64,000 bases of DNA from Profundibacter amoris (GTDB taxonomy: Bacteria; Pseudomonadota; Alphaproteobacteria; Rhodobacterales; Rhodobacteraceae): assembly GCF_003544895.1 (NCBI RefSeq), contig NZ_CP032125.1, positions 441,001-505,000 of the forward strand, written 5' to 3'. Shown piece by piece: positions 63,916 through 64,000 of the stretch. Position 1 is the first letter of the stretch. Every line of letters starts with the position of its first letter. The translations under genes were made by a program, and so were the position numbers. The notes under the pieces were generated by a model, which worked only from the letters and a program-made list of their open reading frames with translations, had not been told where the DNA came from and searched no databases.

Positions 63916-64000
63916 ATGACCATCACGCAGCGCATAAACACCGGTCTGAAACGGGTTCCGGCATGGCCCCTCTATATAGTGGGGCCGCTGCCGGTGATCT
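63916..64000 (+). CDS. msrQ: MsrQ haem membrane subunit, N-terminal fragment
   Basis: Only 28 codons are in the window, from ATG 63916: MTITQRINTGLKRVPAWPLY followed by a hydrophobic IVGPLPVI. The position directly behind msrP and the start of a first transmembrane helix fit MsrQ (YedZ), the haem b protein that passes quinone-pool electrons to MsrP. The gene continues beyond the window. Confidence 0.8.
   Translation, partial: MTITQRINTGLKRVPAWPLYIVGPLPVI

Overview
This is chromosomal DNA of a marine-type alphaproteobacterium, most likely Rhodobacteraceae (Roseobacter group). I infer this from high G+C coding DNA, a short zinc-less L36, a BamF-type (DUF3035) lipoprotein, a Rhodobacterales-type DinB with an N-terminal zinc finger, an ASCH gene inside the phe-tRNA synthetase operon, dense ABC/CoA-ligase catabolic clusters, and palindromic repeats typical of the order. 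I saw no CRISPR array, integrase, transposase or prophage. The window is mostly tightly packed operons, so the interest lies in a few accessory genes, regulatory sites and one broken gene.

Layout. 1-5.2 kb: exonuclease end, D-amino-acid aminotransferase, a minus-strand trio (N-formylglutamate amidohydrolase-like, CHMI-like tautomerase, DUF1244), pyruvate kinase, a small membrane protein, then rpmI-rplT with promoter and terminator. 5.2-10 kb: pheS and pheT, separated by an AT-rich orphan membrane gene and an ASCH gene. 10-16.4 kb: LysR/methyltransferase divergon, YtoQ, GMC oxidoreductase, two repeat elements, GST, mscL and alanine dehydrogenase. 16.5-18.8 kb: Lrp regulator, FAD amine oxidase and ATC hydrolase-like protein. 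18.8-22.4 kb: paaABCDE (phenylacetyl-CoA epoxidase) on the minus strand, with a perfect palindromic operator over its promoter.

22.5-34.4 kb: YeeZ-like SDR, heparinase-like protein, purH, lspA, BamF-like lipoprotein, an active/inactive M16 peptidase pair, mutL, rmuC and DUF3775. 34.4-36.6 kb: a two-gene saccharopine (lysine degradation) module. 36.8-48 kb: a response regulator and hybrid histidine kinase divergent from a seven-gene operon (acyl-CoA ligase, livG, livH, livM, binding protein, livF, PaaK-like protein). This looks like a sensed uptake-and-CoA-activation system for an unknown carboxylic acid. It is followed by a secreted, cysteine-free caspase-like protein with peptidoglycan-binding domains.

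49.6-64 kb: rpmJ, tRNA-Val(GAC), a second N-formylglutamate amidohydrolase-like gene, a free-standing CZB protein, dinB, QmcA/NfeD, a membrane protein, pyrF and clpB. Then come a second AT-rich orphan (coiled coil plus membrane segments), rsmJ, a DUF302 protein, and an FMN-dependent glutamate-synthase-like gene frameshifted by an exact 14-bp tandem duplication. msrP and the start of msrQ close the window. No gene-free stretch exceeds 300 bases; the larger gaps (6917-7193, 13753-13945, 23369-23636, 55961-56199) hold the repeats, palindromes and promoter listed below.
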